Shown here piece by piece: positions 1 through 11,799 of a stretch of 64,000 nt of DNA. Positions within the stretch are counted from its first letter, which is position 1, and each line of letters opens with the position of its first letter. The notes under the pieces are model-generated. The model saw only the letters and a program-made list of their open reading frames with translations, searched no databases and was not told the origin of the DNA. This DNA is from Tillandsia leiboldiana (Eukaryota > Streptophyta > Magnoliopsida > Poales > Bromeliaceae). The translations under genes and the position numbers were made by a program. The DNA is taken from contig CM055063.1 in the NCBI GenBank assembly GCA_029204045.2, positions 37,605,562 through 37,669,561 of the forward strand, written 5' to 3'.

Positions 1-475
1 CCTTCTGACCGAGGCGAGGGAGTCGCGAGCTAGTTCCCTACCCGTCATTGGAGTGTAGCGGTACCCCTTCAGAGGAGAGCTTCAGTAGATTAGTTTTCTT
101 CTTTTTCCTCTGTTGAGAGACCTTTGTTGTGAGGTATAGAGTTGTACTTTATTTTACAGTTTGAGAGACTGTTGTAGTGAGGATATTCTTGTATCGAGAG
201 TCTGTACACTGATGTATTCATTGGAGATACCTCCCTTTTGAGTTTTGTATCAGAGGACTTTGTATATGATAGTATTTGGGGAGATGGATATTGTATTATT
301 TTCAGTTGTACAGTGTTTGGACTTCAGTTTTAGTAGTTTACTTACAGCTCTGATATCTGTATCTCTGTAGTTGATTCTTTCTGCAGGTTAGACGCTTCGT
401 CTGTACGGCAGTTTCCGTACAGATGGCGGATCTGTTAGTGAGCCCGGGTCGCAGTTTCGACCCCGGGGCGTGACA
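1..475 (+). repeat. LTR1 of element A, 3' end only
   Basis: The last 475 bases of an LTR whose start lies outside the window. It ends GACCCCGGGGCGTGACA. It is homologous to 4615-4959 and 10576-10920 but clearly more divergent from LTR2 and LTR3 than they are from each other. Confidence 0.85.
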
Positions 476-483
476 GATTAGAG

Positions 484-496
484 TGGTATCAGAGCC
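484..496 (+). promoter_or_regulatory. Primer-binding site after LTR1 (initiator Met-tRNA)
   Basis: TGGTATCAGAGCC, the standard plant retrotransposon site complementary to the 3' end of initiator Met-tRNA, eight bases after the LTR end. Confidence 0.9.
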
Positions 497-802
497 TAGG
501 TTGTAGGTCGTGGTGGACTTAGAAACCCTAGGCTTGTGGTTGGATATTAGAATGACTACGTGAGAGTCGTGACTTTTAGCGAGAGTCCTGATTGAGTTTT
601 TACCTCTCCCAAGAGACGGGATGAGAGTTTGGCATGTTTATTCTCCTAAATCGATTATGTTGGTTGCAGACAACATAATGCTATGGAATGGATGACATGT
701 CTTAGACTTTCGCTGGATTGGGTCGTATGGTTGTTGTGTCCTGACGTTTGTAGTTGTGCAGTGGGTGGCGATACCCCTGAGACGTCGTGTTGTGAAAAGG
801 AC

Positions 803-1230
803 ACATTTTCCCTGGCTGAGTCACCAGGAGGGCATTTTCCCTGGCTGAGTTACCAGGAGGGCATTTTCCCTGGCTGAGTCACCAGGAGGGCATTTTCCCT
901 GGCTGAGTTACCAGGATGGCATTTTCCCTGGCTGAGTCACCAGGAGGGCATTTTCCCTGGCTGAGTTACCAGGAGGGCATTTTCCCTGGCTGAGTTACCA
1001 GGAGGGCATTTTCCCTGGCTGAGTCACCAGGAGGGCATTTTCCCTGGCTGAGTTACCAGGAGGGCATTTTCCCTGGCTGAGTCACCAGGAGGGCGTTTTC
1101 CTGGCTGAGTTACCAGGAGAGCGTTTTCCCTGGCTGAGTTACCAGGAGGGCATTTTCCCTGGCTGACTCACCAGGAGGGCATTTTCCCTGGCTGAGTTAC
1201 CAGGAGAGCGTTTTCCCCTGGCTGAGTTAC
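803..1230 (+). repeat. 29-bp minisatellite in internal region 1 of element A
   Basis: About 14-15 head-to-tail copies of a unit reading AGGGCATTTTCCCTGGCTGA plus GTTACCAGG, with GTTACC/GTCACC alternation. The 29-bp period shifts the reading frame at every copy, so it cannot code for a regular protein repeat. It lies where Gag coding sequence would be expected. Confidence 0.92.
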
Positions 1231-1416
1231 CAGGTGGATAATTATCACTGGCCGAGTTACCAGGTGGATAATTATCACTGGCCGAGTTACCAGATGGATA
1301 ATTATCACTGGCCGAGTTACCAGGTGGATAATTATCACTGGCCGAGTTACCAGGTGGATAATTATCACTGGTCGAGTTACCAGGTGGATAATTATCACTG
1401 GCCGAGTTACCAGGTG
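1231..1416 (+). repeat. 30-bp minisatellite joining directly to LTR2
   Basis: Six near-perfect copies of a 30-bp unit (GTGGATAATTATCACTGGCC then GAGTTACCAG). It is related to the adjacent 29-bp unit through the shared TGGC(C/T)GAGTTACCAGG core. Because 30 is a multiple of three it stays open in several frames, but I see no reason to call it coding. The last copy abuts LTR2 with no purine tract between. Confidence 0.92.
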
Positions 1417-4400
1417 TGTGAGGTCCCGGAATCCCCCGCGTAGAGTTGCTGGTTGTTGGGCAGCTTTTGGTGGCCGTTGGGAGTGTTTGTGGGCATGTCG
1501 GGCCCGAGAAATGGATTTGTGGTGCAATTTGAGTTTTAGTTTGCATCACTGGGGGCCTGCGTGATGTGTCGGTGGTGTTTGTGCACAATTTGGACACAAG
1601 TGTTGGACCTTGGGCTTCAAAGGAGATCCCGTGGGAATTGGAGGACCCGTCGAGTGTTTAGAAGTGGTTTCGCGCGATTCAGATGTCAAATTGGACTCCG
1701 GGCGAAGTTTGGATAAAAGATTACCCCTCCGGTTGCCATCGGGAATTTTTTAGAGTTGCAATTTGGCAAATCGGACTTCAGAATTGGGCCCGGCGCGGAA
1801 ATCGGATCAAGTTGGCTATCCGGGGGCACTCCGCAATTTTCGGATCAGAATTTGGAAAAATGGACATCATTTTTGGATTCAGCGCGCGAAATCGCTAGGA
1901 ATGGACTATTTACTTGTTTGGTTTGGAGCCCGGTTGAGTTGCGCGTTTTTCGAGGCTTCGCGGCGCATTTTTCGAGGTGTGGCGCGGATCTCGAGGTGGC
2001 GCGCGGCTCGAGGCGGTGTACGGACGCGGGAATGCGCGCGTCTGGCGCGCATTGGGAACGCGCTCCTGCGCGGGTGACGCAGGGGCCGCCACGTGGCGGG
2101 CCCCCGTTGGCGGCCGCGCGGGGGGGAGCGGGCGCTCGGTGTCACGCGCCCGTGTGGCGCGTGACTGTCGCGTGCCGCGTGGCGCGCGGTGACGCGGCCA
2201 GCGTGGACGGCAGGCGTGTGCCTGCGCCGGGTGCACGCGCCTGTGTCCCGTGGACCGCGGCTGGGGGCTCCCCCATTGGCCGTCCACCGTGCACCCTTGA
2301 GCCGTGGACCACCCCCCCCTTTTTTTCCCCTTTTTCTTCTTCTTCTTCTTCCTCCCCCGAGCGCCATTTCTCTTCCTTTTTCTTTTCTTTCTTCTTCACC
2401 GAGCGAGAGAGGGAGTGAGGAGGGAATTTTTGGGGGTTGTGGCGGTGCGCCGTGGACCTCGCGGAGCGCGCGAGGTGTTCCAAACGGGTCGGTTGGGCGG
2501 TGCGACGCGTCGAGGTTGGTCCCGCACTTCGTTTTTTTTCGGTGTTTTTAGCACAGTTTTGGAGCGTTCTTTTGAACAGTGTTTTAACCCTCTTGCTCTT
2601 ATCTGTGTTAGGGACTGTGTTTTACTACACCGTTTTGCGTGCGGTCCCCGACGGCGTGCTCCGTTTTGCGTGCAGACTCCATTTTGCGCGCGGGTTTCGG
2701 CACCGGTGCTCCGTTTTGCGTGCAGACTCCGTTTTGCGCGCGGGTTTCAGCACCGTGCTCCGTTTTGCGTGCAGACACCGTTTTGCGTGCGGATTCTGGC
2801 ACCGTGCTCCGTTTTGCGTGCGGACTCCGGCAGCGGACTTCGTTTTGCGTGCGGATCGCGTGGAGGCCAATTGCAAGTGTCTACGAGCAATTGGTGGCAA
2901 ATCGAGGTGGGTGGCTTTGCTTTCAAGATCTATGGACTGTGCTCTAATTCTATTGATATAGAATCATGCATGATAGGGGTTGGACTTGGTAGCATGCTAG
3001 AATTTGAATGTTATTATTCCTTGTTTTTTACCTGTTGATCGTTGATCTCTTCTACTTCCTACCGCCTGTTAAATATCTGTTATCTTGGAACCTGACCTAG
3101 CACCCCTGTCATATGTTGCATGTGTAACCAGACCAGTAGAAAACCCTCACTTGGGCTAGGGTTATTTATGTTTAGACATCCACACTTTATGTTTCATTCC
3201 TGGACTTAGTGTTATCCTCGCCCGGGTAGTGGGCCGAGCGGTCGGGACTTCTTTTTAGTGTGGGATGCATTTGCACTCGTGCTTGGGAGCAGAGTGGGAG
3301 TCTGGTAGATGTAGGGGTTCGCTTGTCGGTATCGGGAACCGTTTGGGGTAAACGGTGGACCCGAGAGATCTTGTTTTCCCCTGTTTGGGTTGTCGCCACT
3401 GTGTTAGTGGCAGCAGTTTACTAGTGTTAGCCGGACCTAGAACCCAGAACCCTTTTCGACATATACATGATTTTAGTCTACCAATGTTTTCTTCCAAACA
3501 TCGAAGGGCCGCTGGAGTCTGTTCTTGTTTGATTGGACAAAGGCATCAGCCCTTCGGGGTTTGGGTAAATGACTTGTTTTCTAACTGTTTTCCTAAAAAG
3601 AACTAAAATCATTAAATATGGATTTCTTCTAGATCAAATGATTTTCAATAACAAATGTCACCTTTTTCTTGTAAATCTCCCCACTCGAAAGGATTCGAGT
3701 GATCCGGGTTCTAGGGGCCGTTCCGTTGTCGGGACGAAAGCCTACGGGGGCCGAGCCTGGAACCTGTTCTTGTTTGATAGGGTTGTAGGTGTAGGTCTCC
3801 CGGGACTTTCGGGCCCTGTTGGTGTTTTCTGCGTGTCGTACCGAGGTTATTGTGTTCCCGAACTATAAGGGATCGGGAACTTCGATAGGCGGAGCCTAGA
3901 GTCTGTTCTTGTTTGATAGGGTTCTTAGCACCGGTCTATCGGGATTCCGAACCCTTATGGTGTCGGTCTTTCCTGTGAGTTTAGTGTTCTGTTGTGGGAG
4001 CCGTCTGGCGGACGGTGGCCCCAGCTGTGTGGTTTTCCAGCCTGTGGTTGAGAGTTGGTGTTGTTGGTCGATCTTGTTGATCGTGGTTTGGACTATAGCC
4101 TGCATGAGCCATATTTGAGCTCGACAGAGATACGCGGATACTTTCCTCGGTGGGGTCGCTCCCCTCGAGAGCCACTCCGGAGTTGGGCCTGTTACTTGCT
4201 ATCGCGACTTGTCGACGCCGTCCCTCTGACTGTGCCAGTTAGTGGCAGTCACGGACACCCTACGGTAGACCCGTCCTGTTGAGGATGTGCGGCAGTAGGG
4301 GGGGGCGCAGGTTTGACTGGACCCTTGAGGCAGTCAGTATAGATTTGGTGAGTTTACTGTGTGTGTTAGTAGATGCATCATGTTCCATCTGTTCCTTTTC

Positions 4401-4959
4401 TTGAGCATCTAGATAGAGGCATAGTAGCTGTAGAGTTACTTTTCCAGCCATTTCATTTCAGTATTATGTTGTTACTTATGCCTCTAGTAGACTTGGTGGG
4501 CAGACCGTCGGGCTTGTTGGCGGCACCCACTGAGAACTACTTGGGACGTAGTTCTCACACCCGTCGTGGTGTATTTCCCACAGGGACTTCTACTCCTGTT
4601 CCTGCTGCTCCTGTTGCTGCTTCTTCTGATCGAGGTAAGGGAGTCGCGAGATAGTTCCCTACCAGTCATCGTCCAGAGAGTAGATGTACCCCCGGTCTTG
4701 TTTGAGAGTTTATGTTGAGCGACCTTGTAGTGAGGTATAGAGTTGTATTTTATTTTACTGCTTGAGAGACTTTGTACTTTTGGTGAGGACCTTGTGTTGT
4801 ATATAGCTTTTATTTCTAGCAGCTTTACTTTCAGCTCTGATATCTGTATAGTATAGATGCTCTTTTGCAGGTTAGTCGCTTCGTCTATACGGGGCTTCTC
4901 GTATGGGCGGCGGATCTGTTGGCGAGCCCGGGTCGCAGTTTCGACCCCGGGGCGTGACA
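1417..4959 (+). repeat. LTR2 of element A (3543 bp)
   Basis: Begins TGTGAGGTCCCGGAATCC and ends GGGGCGTGACA. It contains a GC-rich block with CACGTGG motifs (about 1930-2290), a polypyrimidine stretch (about 2310-2400) and a roughly 50-bp tandem repeat rich in GTTTTGCGTGC (2630-2862). It is nearly identical to LTR3 over its 3' two thirds. Confidence 0.92.
2630..2862 (+). repeat. ~50-bp tandem repeat within LTR2
   Basis: Four to five imperfect units built on CCGTTTTGCGTGCRGACTCC alternating with a GGTTTCGGCACCG or ATTCTGGCACCG spacer. The matching tract in LTR3 (8641-8821) is about 52 bases shorter, one unit fewer. Confidence 0.8.
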
Positions 4960-4966
4960 GATTAGG

Positions 4967-4979
4967 TGGTATCAGAGCC
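4967..4979 (+). promoter_or_regulatory. Primer-binding site of element A internal 2
   Basis: TGGTATCAGAGCC, seven bases after the end of LTR2. Confidence 0.92.
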
Positions 4980-5429
4980 TAGGTTGTAGGTCGTGGTGGA
5001 CTTAGAAACCCTAGGCTTGTGGTTGGACATTAGGATGACTACGTGAGAGTCGTGACTTATAGCGAGAGTCCTGATTGAGTTTCATACCTCTCCCAAGAGA
5101 CGGGATGAGTGATTGGCATGTTTATTCTCCTAAGTGATTATGTTGGCTGCAGACAACATAATGCTATGGAATGGGTGACATGTCTTAGACTTTCGCTGGA
5201 TTGGGTCGTATGGTTGTTGTGTCCTGATGTTTGTTATTGTGCAGTGGACTACTATGCCTCTGAGACGTCGTGCAGTGTGGTGAAGAGGGCACATCCCGCA
5301 TCTGATGGGTACCCGAGCAGCGGGAGGCAGAGCTATCAGAGCAGAGCGAGACCCAGGGTTATGGACCCAGATGTTACCGATGTCGGAGGCTGTCCGATGC
5401 CAGGAGTAGGCCATGGAACGTTTGATGCG

Positions 5430-6300
5430 CCTGTTGGAGCAGATAACACAGCCAGTTGCAGTACTGCTTGAGAGTCCTCCAGCACCTCCTTCCTATGCAG
5501 TGGCATATGCAGTTGTACTAGTGGCACCGATGGAGCGAGCAACCCCCTCCGTGTCGACGAGTAGTGCCGAGGCACTGAGGTAGGGTGGATGGCGGATAGT
5601 AGATAAACTTTGGGACATCATCGGTCGATAGGGCCAGTCCCGGCAGTCCGATCCACCCCGATTTGCAGGTTTGAGCTTGGAGCAGTGGGAGGCTGAAAAC
5701 TGGATAGCAACAATGGAGAAGCTTCAGGTACACTTGGCTACGCACTTTTGGGAAGAGGACGCCGAGATTTGGTGGCGTCGAGTTCGTCCTGCTGGACCAC
5801 CGAGAGTGCAGTTGTTGACTTGAAACCAGTTTTGTGCTTAACTGCTCAAGGCCTTCTTTCCTGACAGTGTAAACAGAAACTGGAAGGGGATCCTAGACGC
5901 CTGCAGCAGGGGAGTCGACCTCTTCTGGAGTATGTTCGCGAGTTTTGCGATTGTTGAGTAGGCTCGGTGGGTTGACCGAGGATCAGTGATCACGTCAGAG
6001 AGAGACGGAGCGCCAGGGACCAGCTCCGGGGAGAGACATCCAGTGCCGCCTGAGTTTGGATAGTTGAGTAGATCGAGACCCCCGGGGCCGCCATGATCCC
6101 AGTCTGAGGGTCGTGAGTCTTAGAGGAGACAGAGACCAGGAGGTTCTCCACAGCCGATGTATCAGCAGCAGCAGCGGGATGACTATGTCATTTGTGGTAG
6201 GCCGCATTCTGCGTCGCAGTGTGACCACAGGCGGAGGCGATGTTTTTCGTGTGGACAGTCGGGGCATTTTCAGGCAGCATGCCCTCGAGCAGTACTTACA
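5430..6300 (+). pseudogene. Degenerate Gag polyprotein of element A
   Basis: Recognisable Gag pieces in shifting frames. At about 5750-5815 the reading EDAEIWWRRVRPAGPP matches the plant Retrotrans_gag domain. FFPDSVNRNWKG follows at about 5855-5890. At 6241-6282 there is a CCHC zinc knuckle, CFSCGQSGHFQAAC (C-X2-C-X4-H-X4-C), the nucleic-acid-binding nucleocapsid motif. Internal stops (for example LLT* near 5820) and frameshifts break the frame. In a live element Gag forms the virus-like particle; here it is a relic. Protease, RT, RNase H and integrase are not recognisable between 6300 and 7420, so the element is non-autonomous. Confidence 0.8.
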
Positions 6301-7420
6301 GCAATACCGCTTGCGACGGCACCCCCCTCTACCTCTTCGGGATGAAGGAACTCCGCCGATTTACCGCCAGGCAGATAGGGATACGACGTCGGGGCAGACT
6401 GAGCGACGACCACCTACATCGAGCGGATGAGTCTGTACCGCCCGGTTGGAGGGCGCTACGGCAGTGGACCAGATTGTCGCGGGCATGATTTCTTTACAGC
6501 AGTTTGAGTTGAGTGTTTTTGGCTTTCCTGTTTGGACTGGAGGTAGAGTTGTTACCCCGTGCACTAGAGGTACAGATTTCTGTTGGTGTTGTGCGTGTGG
6601 GGGGAGCCTTGTGGATTGTGTCCAGTACAGTTGAGACTTGGAATTACACTGGCAGGTGTTACAGTTCAGGGGCAGCTCCACGACTCAGATTGAGCACACT
6701 GGATGGACCAGTTGTTGCGGTATTGTTCAACGGCTGATTGTGGAATGAGATCAGTTAACCTTCCGCGAGTTGGACTAGAGGAGTTCATTTTCATAGATCA
6801 CCAGGGTATCCTTCCTTCAGCTGTGGCTTCAGCGGTTTGCGGCTTGGTGCTACTTTTGGATCGTTGGCGACGATTAGGACTAGAGGTGGTGTCCGTAGGG
6901 GTCGCGTTTAAATCGTAGCTTTCGTTTTGTTGCCACGGCAGGAACGACTTCAACACTTCTCTCCCTTTTCTCGCCGGTGTGCTGAAATTTTCGAACAGAA
7001 CGAAAACTTCGAAAGACTGCTCCAGAAATGGAGACGGTGCCCGAACCTGTTCTTGTTTGATTGGGGCAAGGGCATTGGTGCTTTCGAAATTTTCGGACTT
7101 TTCGTTAATTTCAGTCGTTTTCTAAATTGAGAGTTGTGGTTGACGACTTTCCGGCTGGTGGGGCCTTTACCCTTCTTGTTGGTTGTGTTGGCGTAGTACG
7201 TGTAGTTTTGGACGAGTAGAGTTGGTCGTTCTTCCTTGTCCTCTGTCCTTTGGAACTTCTGAGTTTTTCCAGCTTTCGGACTCCTGGCCGTGTGGAACTC
7301 GCTTCGCGGAGTGTGCGTAGCGACTGGGGAGATGGAGACGGTGTTGATGGATACTTACTTGTGGCTTCGGAACTCCCCTTTTGGGCTGTGTTAGTTTCGA
7401 GGACGAAACTTTCTTTTAGT
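6301..7420 (+). other. Non-coding remainder of element A internal region 2
   Basis: No complete domain was recognised. The very end reads like the usual C-terminus of plant gypsy polyproteins (TTTCGAGGACGAAACTTTCT) just before the purine tract, so most of pol seems to have been deleted. Confidence 0.55.
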
Positions 7421-7429
7421 GGGGGAGAG
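7421..7429 (+). promoter_or_regulatory. Polypurine tract of element A
   Basis: GGGGGAGAG directly before LTR3, the plus-strand primer site of reverse transcription. Confidence 0.88.
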
Positions 7430-10400
7430 TGTGAGGTCCCGGAATCCCCCGCGTAGAGTTTGCTGGTTGTTGGGCAGCTTTTGGTGGCCGTTGGGGAGTA
7501 TTTGTTCGCTTGTCGGGCCCGAGAAATGGATTTGTGGTGCAATTTGAGTTTTATTTTGCATTACTGGGGGCCTGCGTGATGTGTCGGTGGTGTTTGTGCA
7601 CAATTTGGACACAAGTGTTGGACCTTGGGCTTAAAAGGAGTTCCCGTGAAAATTGGAGGACCCGCCGAGTGTTGGGTAGTGGTTTCGCGCGATTCAGATG
7701 TCAATTTGGACTCCGGGCGAAGTTTGGATAAAAGATTACCCCTCCGGTTGCCTTCGGGAATTTTTAGAGTTGCAATTTGGCAAATCGGACTTCAGAATTG
7801 GGCCCGGCGCGGAAATCGGATCAAGTTGGCTATCCGGGGGCACTCCGCAATTTTCGGATCAGAATTTGGAAAAATGGACATCGTTTTTGGATTCAGCGCG
7901 CGAAATCGCTAGGAATGGACTATTTACTTGTTTGGTTTGGAGCCCGGTTGAGTTGCGCGTTTTTCGAGGCATCGCGGCGCGTTTTTCGAGGTGTGGCGCG
8001 GATCCCGAGGTGGCGCGCGGCTCGAGGCGGCGTACGGACGCGGGAATGCGCGCGTCTGGCGCGCATTGGGAATGCGCTCCTGCGCGGGTGACGCAGGGGC
8101 CGCCACGTGGCGGGCCCCCGTTGGCGGGCGCGCGGAAGGGGAGCGGGCGCTCGGTGTCACGCGCCCGTGTGGCGCGTGACTGTCGCGTGCCGCGTGGCGC
8201 GCGGTGACGCGGCCGCGTGGACGGGCAGGCGTGTGCCTGCGCCGGGTGCACGCGCCTGTGTGCCGTGGACCGCGGCTGGGGGCTCCCCCATTGGCCGGTC
8301 CACCGTGCACCCTTGAGCCGTGGACCACCCCCCCTTTTTCCCTTTTTCTTCTTCTTCTTCTTCCTCCCCCGAGCGCCATTTCTCTTCCTTTTTCTTTTCT
8401 TTCTTCTTCACCGAGCGAGAGAGGGAGTGAGGAGGGAATTTTTGGGGGTTGTGGCGGTGCGCCGTGGACCTCGCGGAGCGCGCGAGGTGTTCCAAACGGG
8501 TCGGTTGGGCGGTGCGACGCGTCGAGGTTGGTCCCGCACTTCTTTTTTTCGGTGTTTTTAGCACAGTTTTGGAGCGTTCTTTTGAACAGTGTTTTAAACC
8601 CTCTTGCTCTTATCTGTGTTAGGGACTGTGTTTTACTGCACCGTTTTGCGTGCGGTCCCCGACGGCGTGCACCGTTTTGCGTGCACACTCCGTTTGCGTG
8701 CGAATTCTGGCACCGTGCTCCGTTTTGCGTGCAGACTCCGTTTTGCGTGCGGATTCTGGCACCGTGCTCCGTTTTGCGTGCGGACTCCGGCAGCGGACTT
8801 CGTTTTGCGTGCGGATCGCGTGGAGGCCAATTGCAAGTGTCTACGAGCAATTGGTGGCAAATCGAGGTGGGTGGCTTGTTTTCAAGATCTATGGACTGTG
8901 CTCTAATTCTATTGATATAGAATCATGCATGATAGTGATTGGACTTGGGTAGCATGCTAGAATTTGAATGTTATTATTCCTCGTTTTTATCTGTTGATCG
9001 TTTGATCTCTTCTACTTCCTACCGCCTGTTAAATATCTGTTATCTTGGAACCTGACCTAGCACCCCTGTCATATGTTGCATGTGTAACCAGACCAGTAGA
9101 AAACCCTCACTTGGGCTAGGGTTATTTATGTTTAGACATCCACACTTTATGTTTCATTCCTGGACTTAGTGTTATCCTCGCCCGGGTAGTGGGCCGAGCG
9201 GTCGGGACTTCTTTTTAGTGTGGGATGCATTTGCACTCGTGCTTGGGAGCAGAGTGGATGGAGTCTGGTAGATGTAGGGGTTCGCTTGTCTGTATCGGGA
9301 ACCGTTTGGGGTAAACGGTGGACCCGAGAGATCTTGTTTTCCCCTGTTTGGGTTGTCGCCACTGTGTTAGTGGCAGTAGTTTACTAGTGTTAGCCGGACC
9401 TAGAACCCAGAACCCTTTTCGACATATACATGATTTTAGTCTACCAATGTTTTCTTCCAAACATCGAAGGGCCGCTGGAGTCTGTTCTTGTTTGATTGGA
9501 CAAAGGCATCAGCCCTTCGGGGTTTGGGTAAAAGACTTGTTTTCTAACTGTTTTCCTAAAAAGAACTAAAATCATTAAATATGGATTTCTTCTAGATCAA
9601 ATGATTTTCAATAACAAATGTCACCTTTTTCTTGTAAATCTCCCCACTCGAAAGGATTCGAGTGATCCGGGTTCTAGGGGCCGTTCCGTTGTCGGGACGA
9701 AAGCCACGGGGCCGAGCCTGGAACCTGTTCTTGTTTGATAGGGTTGTAGGTGTAGGTCTCCCGGGACTTTCGGGCCCTGTTGGTGTTTTCTGCGTGTCGT
9801 ACCGAGGTTATTGTGTTCCCGAACTATAAGGGATCGGGAACTTCGATAGGCGGAGCCTAGAGTCTGTTCTTGTTTGATAGGGTTCTTAGCACCGGTCTAT
9901 CGGGATTCCGAACCCTTATGGTGTCGGTCTTTCCTGTGAGTTTAGTGTTCTGTTGTGGGAGCCGTCTGGCGGACGGTGGCCCCAGCTGTGTGGTTTTCCA
10001 GCCTGTGGTTGAGAGTTGGTGTTGTTGGTCGATCTTGTTGATCGTGGTTTGGACTATAGCCTGCATGAGCCATATTTGAGCTCGACAGAGATACGCGGAT
10101 ACTTTCCTCGGTGGGGTCGCTCCCCTCGAGAGCCACTCCGGAGTTGGGCCTGTTACTTGCTATCGCGACTTGTCGACGCCGTCCCTCTGACTGTGCCAGT
10201 TAGTGGCAGTCACGGACACCCTACGGTAGACCCGTCCTGTTGAGGATGTGCGGCAGTAGGGGGGGCGCAGGTTTGACTGGACCCTTGAGGCAGTCAGTAT
10301 AGATTTGGTGAGTTTACTGTGTGTGTTAGTAGATGCATCATGTTCCATCTGTTCCTTTTCTTGAGCATCTAGATAGAGGCATAGTAGCTGTAGAGTTACT

Positions 10401-10920
10401 TTTCCAGCCATTTCATTTCAGTATTATGTTGTTACTTATGCCTCTAGTAGACTTGGTGGGCAGACCGTCGGGCTTGTTGGCGGCACCCACTGAGAACTAC
10501 TTGGGACGTAGTTCTCACACCCGTCGTGGTGTATTTCCCACAGGGACTTCTACTCCTGTTCCTGCTGCTCCTGTTGCTGCTTCTTCTGATCGAGGTAAGG
10601 GAGTCGCGAGATAGTTCCCTACCAGTCATCGTCCAGAGAGTAGATGTACCCCCGGTCTTGTTTGAGAGTTTATGTTGAGCGACCTTGTAGTGAGGTATAG
10701 AGTTGTATTTTATTTTACTGCTTGAGAGACTTTTGTACTTTTGGTGAGGACCTTGTGTTGTATATAGCTTTTATTTCTAGCAGCTTTACTTTCAGCTCTG
10801 ATATCTGTATAGTATAGATGCTCTTTTGCAGGTTAGTCGCTTCGTCTATACGGGGCTTCTCGTATGGGCGGCGGATCTGTTGGCGAGCCCGGGTCGCAGT
10901 TTCGACCCCGGGGCGTGACA
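7430..10920 (+). repeat. LTR3 of element A (3491 bp)
   Basis: Same termini as LTR2 and near-identical over long stretches (for example 8820-10900 against 2860-4940). It ends at 10920 and is followed at once by CTTGTATTGAG, which is the interior of the element B LTR. Confidence 0.92.
8641..8821 (+). repeat. ~50-bp tandem repeat within LTR3
   Basis: Same GTTTTGCGTGC-rich units as in LTR2 but about one unit shorter, and the first unit is partly rearranged (CTCCGTTTGCGTGCGAATTC). Confidence 0.78.
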
Positions 10921-11111
10921 CTTGTATTGAGATTTTAATTTTATCAGATGTTCAGTGGATTTCTGTAGCTATTAGTTCTTTTCTAGCTCTGATACATGTT
11001 TAGCTATAGATCTGATTTGCAGGGTAGACGCTTCGTCTGTACGGCAGTTTCCGTACAGATTGTGGATCTGTTGGCGAACCCGAGTCGCAGTTTCGACCCC
11101 GGGGCGTGACA
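10921..11111 (+). repeat. Remnant of the 5' LTR of element B
   Basis: 191 bases, the same length as and near-identical to 17772-17962. It ends CGGGGCGTGACA. The rest lies beyond the left edge of the window, on the other side of element A. Confidence 0.88.
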
Positions 11112-11119
11112 GATTTAGG

Positions 11120-11132
11120 TGGTATCAGAGCC
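11120..11132 (+). promoter_or_regulatory. Primer-binding site of element B
   Basis: TGGTATCAGAGCC, eight bases after the LTR end. Confidence 0.9.
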
Positions 11133-11799
11133 TAGGAATATAGGTCGTTGAGGACCTAGAAATCCTAGGCTATTGGTTGGACATTAGGATGACTGTCGTG
11201 AGAGACGTGACTTTAGCGAGAGTCCTGATTGAGTTGTACCTCCCCCAGAGGATTGGGGTGAGTGATCTTACATGTTATTTCTCTAAAGACGATTATGTTG
11301 GCTGCAGACAACATAATGCTTTAGTATGGGTAACATGTTATAGACTTTCGCTTGATTTGGTCGAGAGAATTTTGGGTCCTAATGTTTGTTTTGTTGCAGT
11401 GGTTTTCGATGCTTCCGTGACGCCGTGCAGCGGCGAGGGCGTGTTTGACCCTGGATGAGGAGCCGAACAGCGGGAGGCTGAATGGACAGAGCAGGATAAG
11501 GTCTGTGAGTTACAGGCCCAAGTAGCCCAGACGTTTGAGGGGATGCGGCGCCAGGAAGAGAACATGGAGCGCGTGATGCGCATTCTTGAGCTGAGAGCAT
11601 CTCCCGGGTATCGCCAGTAGTACTTCCGGCCGCGACATCGTCGATTTCGACCCTGATTGCACCACGGATGGCGTAGAAGCAGCGAGAGGTTGCTGTTCGG
11701 TTGTCGCACTTCATGCAGTTCCATTCCCTGCAGATTTCGAGACCGAGTTGGAGCCTTAGGAGGCCGAGAACCGGATTGCTACTATGGAAAAGTTATTTG

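Larger units (their letters stand above)
1..10920 (+). mobile_element. Element A: tandem three-LTR Ty3/gypsy retrotransposon (Tekay/Del-like)
   Basis: The order is LTR1 (end only, to 475), internal 1 (476-1416), LTR2 (1417-4959), internal 2 (4960-7429), LTR3 (7430-10920). LTRs start TGTGAGGTCCCGGAATCC and end GGGGCGTGACA. An initiator-Met primer site follows LTR1 and LTR2, and a purine tract precedes LTR3. Neither internal region codes for a complete protein; only a Gag remnant is recognisable. The three-LTR arrangement is what unequal recombination between LTRs of one element or of sister copies would give. The lineage call rests on long LTRs, the PBS and the chromodomain scrap of a related copy near 35 kb. 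Confidence 0.88.

Noticed and set aside
1139..1597. 152-residue minus-strand frame made of SASDNYPPGN-like decapeptides
   Set aside because: It simply reads the 29/30-bp minisatellite and runs into the LTR; the same array is open in other frames as well.
1906..2367. Long arginine/proline-rich open frames on both strands in the GC-rich part of LTR2 (and the equivalent in LTR3)
   Set aside because: They are overlapping frames kept open by high GC content, lie within a non-coding LTR, and match no protein family.
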